Of a DNA stretch of 8,164 nt, positions 5,420 through 8,164 are shown in pieces. The notes under the pieces were generated by a model, which was not told the origin of the DNA, searched no databases, and saw only the letters and a program-made list of their open reading frames with translations. A program made the position numbers and the translations under genes. Position 1 is the first letter of the stretch. Each line of letters starts with the position of its first letter. Where the stretch lies: contig PQAI01000233.1 of assembly GCA_003105245.1 (NCBI GenBank), positions 860 to 9,023 on the forward strand, written 5' to 3'. Source of the stretch: Betaproteobacteria bacterium. Its GTDB lineage: Bacteria > Pseudomonadota > Gammaproteobacteria > Burkholderiales > Usitatibacteraceae.

Positions 5420-5959
5420 TCAGTTCGTGGAGGGTGGCGCGGATTCCTGCTTCGTGTAGCGAAGCGGCGCGAGGTCGTAGCCCTGCTGGCGCGCGCTGGC
5501 GAGCGCGTTCTCCAGGAGATCGGCGGGGAGCTTCGGCGTTCGCGAGAGAATCCAGAGGTACTTGCGCCCGGGGTTGCCCACCACCGCCCAGCGGTAGCCG
5601 GCGTCGAGCCCGATCACCCAGTAGTCGGCGCGGAAGGGCCAGAAGAACTGCACCTTGAGCCGGGCGTTGCCGCTTCCCTCCACCGCCCAGGCTCGCGCCG
5701 TCGCCTCGTCGAATCCGTCCTCCGTCCGGCAGCGGTTGACCACCGAGACGTCGCCGTCGGGCCGCAGCGCGTACTCGGCCGTCGTGTCGCCGATGCACTG
5801 GCGCTGGAAGAACATGGGAAAGGCGGCGATCTCGTACCACTTGCCCGCGTAGCGGGCGAGGTCGACCTCGGCGACGGTCCGCACCGGCGGCGCATCGGCC
5901 AGGGCGGGCGCTCCCGGAAGGGAAAGGGCGAGGAGGAGCGACGCGATCCGGGTGTCCAT
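5420..5959 (-). CDS. blc: Blc-type bacterial lipocalin, secreted
   Basis: A 179-residue lipocalin. An N-terminal signal peptide (MDTRIASLLLALSLPGAPALADA) lacks a lipobox Cys, so the product should be soluble in the periplasm, unlike the E. coli Blc outer-membrane lipoprotein. The GxW motif GKWYEIA lies at 39-45, and NRCR at 75-78. The strands YWVIGLDAGYRWAVVGNP (113-130) and YLWILSRTPKL (134-144) are characteristic of the Blc/apolipoprotein D group. Cys55 and Cys77 could form a disulfide. Known members bind lysophospholipids or fatty acids and serve in envelope maintenance or stress. ATG at 5959 is preferred; an in-frame TTG at 5968 would add three residues. It begins 26 nt after the second HupE-like gene and ends 7 nt before the carbonic anhydrase start. 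Confidence 0.9.
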   Translation of the reverse strand: MDTRIASLLLALSLPGAPALADAPPVRTVAEVDLARYAGKWYEIAAFPMFFQRQCIGDTTAEYALRPDGDVSVVNRCRTEDGFDEATARAWAVEGSGNARLKVQFFWPFRADYWVIGLDAGYRWAVVGNPGRKYLWILSRTPKLPADLLENALASARQQGYDLAPLRYTKQESAPPSTN

Positions 5960-5985
5960 GCCGTCCAATGTACTTCAACGGCGCC

Positions 5986-6603
5986 TCAAAGGCGGCCGCT
6001 CAGCGTCCATCCCAGGGAGAGCAGGCCGATCGCGGCGATCCAGCTGCCGGCCACTCGCATGGCGATGCGCGCCCCGGTCGCCTGAAGGCGCAAGCCCGGG
6101 GCCACGATCAGCGTCGTCACCACGAGGGCCGCGCCGACGATCCCCGCGAGCGCCATGCCGTCGTGCCTGGCCGTGGCGAGGGCCGCGCCGTTGAACAATC
6201 CGTGCGCGAGCCCCGCGGCCACGGCGAGCGCCGTCACGAGCGCCCTCGGCAGGCGCCGTCCTGCGGCGACGAGAACGCCCAGCGCGATGAGCGAGAGGGA
6301 TGTCGCGCTCGCGGGAAGGTAGGCCTTCCCCGCCGCGAAGCCCGCAAGTCCGCCGGCGAGCCATGCCGCGGGGAGCGCTCCCGCGGCGCGCTGCGCCGTG
6401 GCTTCGTCGTGCTGGCTCGCGAGCACCGCCATCGCCACGACCGCGAGAAGGTCGTCGAAGGAGAGGAAGAGATGCAAGGCGCCGTCGGCCAGGGGGCCGA
6501 GGCCGGTGTCCGGCAGGTGGGCGCTCGCGCCCGTCGATGCCAGCAGCAGCCACGCGCAGGCCGAGGCAGCCCGCGCGCGCCGCCTCAGGCCAGCGCCCGC
6601 CAA
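5986..6603 (-). CDS. HupE/UreJ-like membrane protein, diverged second copy
   Basis: A protein of about 205 residues, most likely starting at TTG 6603, which overlaps the end of the upstream hupE gene by 19 nt, with GGGAG 10 nt before it. An alternative CTG overlapping the previous stop (CTGA) is possible; no ATG is available. The N-terminus LRRRARAAS, then ACAWLLLASTGASA-H, is a signal peptide ending just before His29, as in HupE proteins. Hydrophobic spans lie at about 42-62, 78-92, 102-116, 120-140, 150-169 and 183-201. The family metal motif HPxxGxDH is altered: His44 and Asp50 remain, but the stretch reads HLFLSFDD with Asp51 replacing the last His. A second motif, GLAHGLFNG (His134), remains. 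HupE/UreJ proteins are linked to nickel or cobalt uptake; here the altered site may change metal preference or leave an accessory role. Confidence 0.75.
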   Translation of the reverse strand: MAGAGLRRRARAASACAWLLLASTGASAHLPDTGLGPLADGALHLFLSFDDLLAVVAMAVLASQHDEATAQRAAGALPAAWLAGGLAGFAAGKAYLPASATSLSLIALGVLVAAGRRLPRALVTALAVAAGLAHGLFNGAALATARHDGMALAGIVGAALVVTTLIVAPGLRLQATGARIAMRVAGSWIAAIGLLSLGWTLSGRL

Positions 6604-7193
6604 AGGAAGAAGACTCCCGCCGCTCCGACCACGGCACCGGCTCCGCGAAGGGCGATCCGCCCCTTCCGCCAGCGGTGCACGAGGCCGATCGCGATCCCGG
6701 TCGCGTGCAGGAGCCCCGTCACGATCACGAAGCCGATGCTGTAGAGGAGCCCGCTCTCGCCGGCGGGCAGCTCGGTGCCGTGCGCGTGGCCGTGGAAGAC
6801 GGCGAAGAACCCGACCAGCGCGGCCGCGAGCCACAGGGGCGGGCGCGACTGCGTGGCCACCATCGCGCCCAGGAGGATCGCGGAAACGGCGATGCCGACC
6901 TCGACGCCCGGCAGCGGCACGCCCAGCAAGCCGAGAAAGCCGCCGAAGGCCATGACGAGCGGGAAGGTCACGGGCAGCAGCCAGATGGCGGGCGCGCCCA
7001 GTTGCGCGCCCCACAGGCCCACGGCGACCATCGCGAGGACGTGGTCGAGGCCGGACACGGGATGGAGCATGCCGGTGACGAAGCCGGCCGCCTGCCCCGA
7101 CTGCTCGTGCGCCCAGGCGGGCAGGGCCAGCAGGACGCCGGCGGCGAGCCACGGGACGGCCGGCATCGACTCGCGGGAGACCTCGCACTTCAT
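6585..7193 (-). CDS. hupE: HupE/UreJ family membrane protein (putative nickel/cobalt permease)
   Basis: A 202-residue integral membrane protein. The signal peptide covers about residues 1-28 (LLALPAWA-H). It is followed by the family signature GMLHPVSGLDHVLAMVAVGLWG (about 41-62) with His44, Asp50 and His51. Further spans lie at about 68-92, 98-116, 119-137, 150-172 and 182-200. A His-rich segment, FHGHAHGTELP (His134, 136, 138), and LLHATGIAIG (His163) complete the usual pattern. Members elsewhere sit in hydrogenase, urease or cobalamin clusters and are thought to pass Ni2+ or Co2+ across a membrane; none of those genes is seen here. ATG at 7193 is chosen for GAGGA 8 nt upstream and Lys2/Arg7 ahead of the hydrophobic core. 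The open frame runs upstream toward 8075, but that part is antisense to the thiamine-diphosphate enzyme gene and is not coding. It is the first gene of the leftward operon. Confidence 0.88.
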   Translation of the reverse strand: MKCEVSRESMPAVPWLAAGVLLALPAWAHEQSGQAAGFVTGMLHPVSGLDHVLAMVAVGLWGAQLGAPAIWLLPVTFPLVMAFGGFLGLLGVPLPGVEVGIAVSAILLGAMVATQSRPPLWLAAALVGFFAVFHGHAHGTELPAGESGLLYSIGFVIVTGLLHATGIAIGLVHRWRKGRIALRGAGAVVGAAGVFFLWRALA

Positions 7194-7319
7194 GGCATTC
7201 GTCCTCGCCTTCGCTCTTCGGGGCCATTTTCGCCGCAAGCACCGTGGCGGCACAACCTCCCGGGGGGCCGGCGCTACAATGGACGGCACCCGAAGCGCAA
7301 TCCAACCCACCCGATACCG
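7194..7319. promoter_or_regulatory. Divergent promoter region between hupE and the ThDP enzyme gene
   Basis: A 126-bp gap between divergent genes. On the plus strand TACAAT (7275-7280) is a good -10 hexamer placing a transcript start near 7287; no matching -35 is seen at 16-18 bp spacing. On the minus strand TTGTGC (7255-7250) and GAAAAT (7231-7226), 18 bp apart, form a weak promoter for the hupE operon. The two promoters would overlap back to back. The plus-strand gene has no clear ribosome site before its ATG. Confidence 0.4.
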
Positions 7320-8164
7320 ATGAGCGAGATGAACGGCGCCGACGCCCTCGTGCGCATGCTGCAGCTGAACGGCGTGAAGCACGTCTTCGGCCTGTGCGGC
7401 GACACGAGCCTTCCCTTCTACGACGCGATGGCGAGGCTGGACCACGGCATCGATCACATCCTCACGCGCGACGAGCGAAGCGCCGGCTACATGGCGGATG
7501 CCTACGCGCGCGTGACCGGCAGGCCCGGCGTGTGCGAGGGGCCCAGCGGCGGCGGCGCCACCTACCTGCTGCCGGGCCTGGTCGAGGCCAACGAGTCCTC
7601 CATTCCGGTGCTCGGAATCACGTCGGACGTCTCGGTGGGCTCGCGCGGGAAATTCCCGCTGACGGAGCTCGACCAGCAGTCCCTCTACCGGCCGCTCACC
7701 AAGTGGAACACCACCATCGACCGCGTGGACCAGATTCCCGGCGCCGTGCGAAGCGCCTTCCGCGCCATGACCACGGGTCGCACGGGGGCCACCCACATCT
7801 GCCTGCCCTACGACCTGCAGAAGCAGCCGATCGATCCGGCGGAAGTCTGGGCGCAGCCCGGACACGACCGCTACCCCGCGATGCGCTCGCGACCGCACCA
7901 GGCCGACGTCGAGATCGCCGCGGAGCGGCTCGTCGCGGCCCGGTGCCCGGTGATCGTCTGCGGCGGCGGAGTCGTCCTCGCCGGCGCCTGCGGGATGCTC
8001 GAGACGCTCGCCACGATGCTCAACGCCCCGGTGTGCACCACGGTGAGCGGCAAGGGCACGCTGCCCGATTCCCACCCGCTCAACGTGGGCGTGGTCGGCA
8101 CCAACGGCGGCGTGCCTGCCACGCGCGAGGTGGTGATGCAGGCCGACCTCGTGTTCTTCGTGGG
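7320..8164 (+). CDS. Thiamine diphosphate-dependent enzyme, acetolactate synthase superfamily, 3' truncated
   Basis: The frame is open from ATG 7320 to the window end, giving 281 residues of a protein normally about 550 long. The N-terminal PYR domain begins MNGADALVRMLQLNGVKHVFGLCGD (from residue 4). It contains the cofactor-activating glutamate Glu52 in TRDERSAGYMADAYARVTGRPGVC, followed by the glycine loop GPSGGGATYLLPGLVEA. From about residue 200 the middle domain starts (VEIAAERLVAARCPVIVCGGGVV, then LNAPVCTTVSGKGTLPDSHPLN). The C-terminal domain that carries the GDG-N pyrophosphate/Mg motif lies outside the window. The superfamily includes acetolactate synthase, oxalyl-CoA decarboxylase, sulfoacetaldehyde acetyltransferase and benzoylformate decarboxylase; the visible part does not settle the substrate. 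An in-frame ATG at 7329, preceded by GAGCGAG, is an alternative start. Neither start has a strong ribosome site. Confidence 0.88.
   Translation, partial: MSEMNGADALVRMLQLNGVKHVFGLCGDTSLPFYDAMARLDHGIDHILTRDERSAGYMADAYARVTGRPGVCEGPSGGGATYLLPGLVEANESSIPVLGITSDVSVGSRGKFPLTELDQQSLYRPLTKWNTTIDRVDQIPGAVRSAFRAMTTGRTGATHICLPYDLQKQPIDPAEVWAQPGHDRYPAMRSRPHQADVEIAAERLVAARCPVIVCGGGVVLAGACGMLETLATMLNAPVCTTVSGKGTLPDSHPLNVGVVGTNGGVPATREVVMQADLVFFV

Noticed and set aside
4588..5658. 356-residue plus-strand open frame
   Set aside because: It is the antisense shadow of the carbonic anhydrase gene, with Arg/His/Gly-rich translation and no recognisable domain.
5279..6085. 268-residue plus-strand open frame
   Set aside because: It is antisense to the carbonic anhydrase start, the lipocalin and the HupE-like end, and shows no domain or ribosome site.
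6604..7305. Upstream part of the minus-strand frame ending at 5986
   Set aside because: It is an Arg/Ala-rich shadow of hupE in another frame. Only the section after the TTG at 6603 has membrane-protein character.
7194..8075. Long minus-strand open frame continuing upstream of hupE
   Set aside because: It is antisense to a clear thiamine-diphosphate enzyme gene, its translation is low-complexity His/Arg/Gly sequence, and the hupE signal peptide and ribosome site place the true start at 7193.

Overview
The window is very GC-rich, with coding frames whose third positions are almost all G or C. It looks like chromosomal DNA of a betaproteobacterium (Burkholderiales-like). The reasons are the codon bias, an orphan Bug/TctC-type binding protein divergent from a LysR regulator, and a tamB of the proteobacterial type. 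No phage, insertion sequence, tRNA, rRNA or CRISPR array was seen. Eleven genes can be supported, nine complete and two cut by the window edges.

Layout. (1) 1-732 (+): C-terminal end of tamB, closed by a perfect 11-bp hairpin shared with the convergent tctC. (2) 775-1734 (-) and 1854-2858 (+): a tripartite tricarboxylate-type solute-binding protein, divergent from a LysR-family regulator across a 119-bp control region. (3) 2859-3266 (-): a DUF302 protein whose stop codon directly abuts the lysR stop. (4) 3410-4697 (+): a compact arsenic operon with a recognisable promoter, an overlapping dyad that is a likely ArsR operator, arsR with a TTG start, and arsM 13 bp downstream. (5) 7193-4795 (-): four tightly packed genes reading leftward: HupE/UreJ-family protein, a second diverged HupE/UreJ-like protein, a Blc-type lipocalin, and a beta-carbonic anhydrase. 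(6) 7320-8164 (+): 5' part of a thiamine-diphosphate enzyme of the acetolactate-synthase superfamily.

How the genes work together. The arsenic unit is minimal. ArsR carries a C-terminal Cys-Cys-x5-Cys arsenite site, like the one described in Acidithiobacillus ferrooxidans ArsR. It should release the promoter when As(III) binds, switching on ArsM, which methylates arsenite with SAM. No efflux pump or arsenate reductase lies in the window. ArsM is unusual in having three Cys-Cys pairs, produced by a 30-bp in-frame tandem repeat in its N-terminal tail.

The leftward operon is the least explained part. Two membrane proteins of a family linked to nickel/cobalt uptake are grouped with a secreted lipocalin and a carbonic anhydrase, and no urease or hydrogenase genes are visible. 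Two of its four genes start with TTG at or next to the preceding stop, which suggests translational coupling. This group and the Cys-repeat ArsM are the best candidates for something undescribed.
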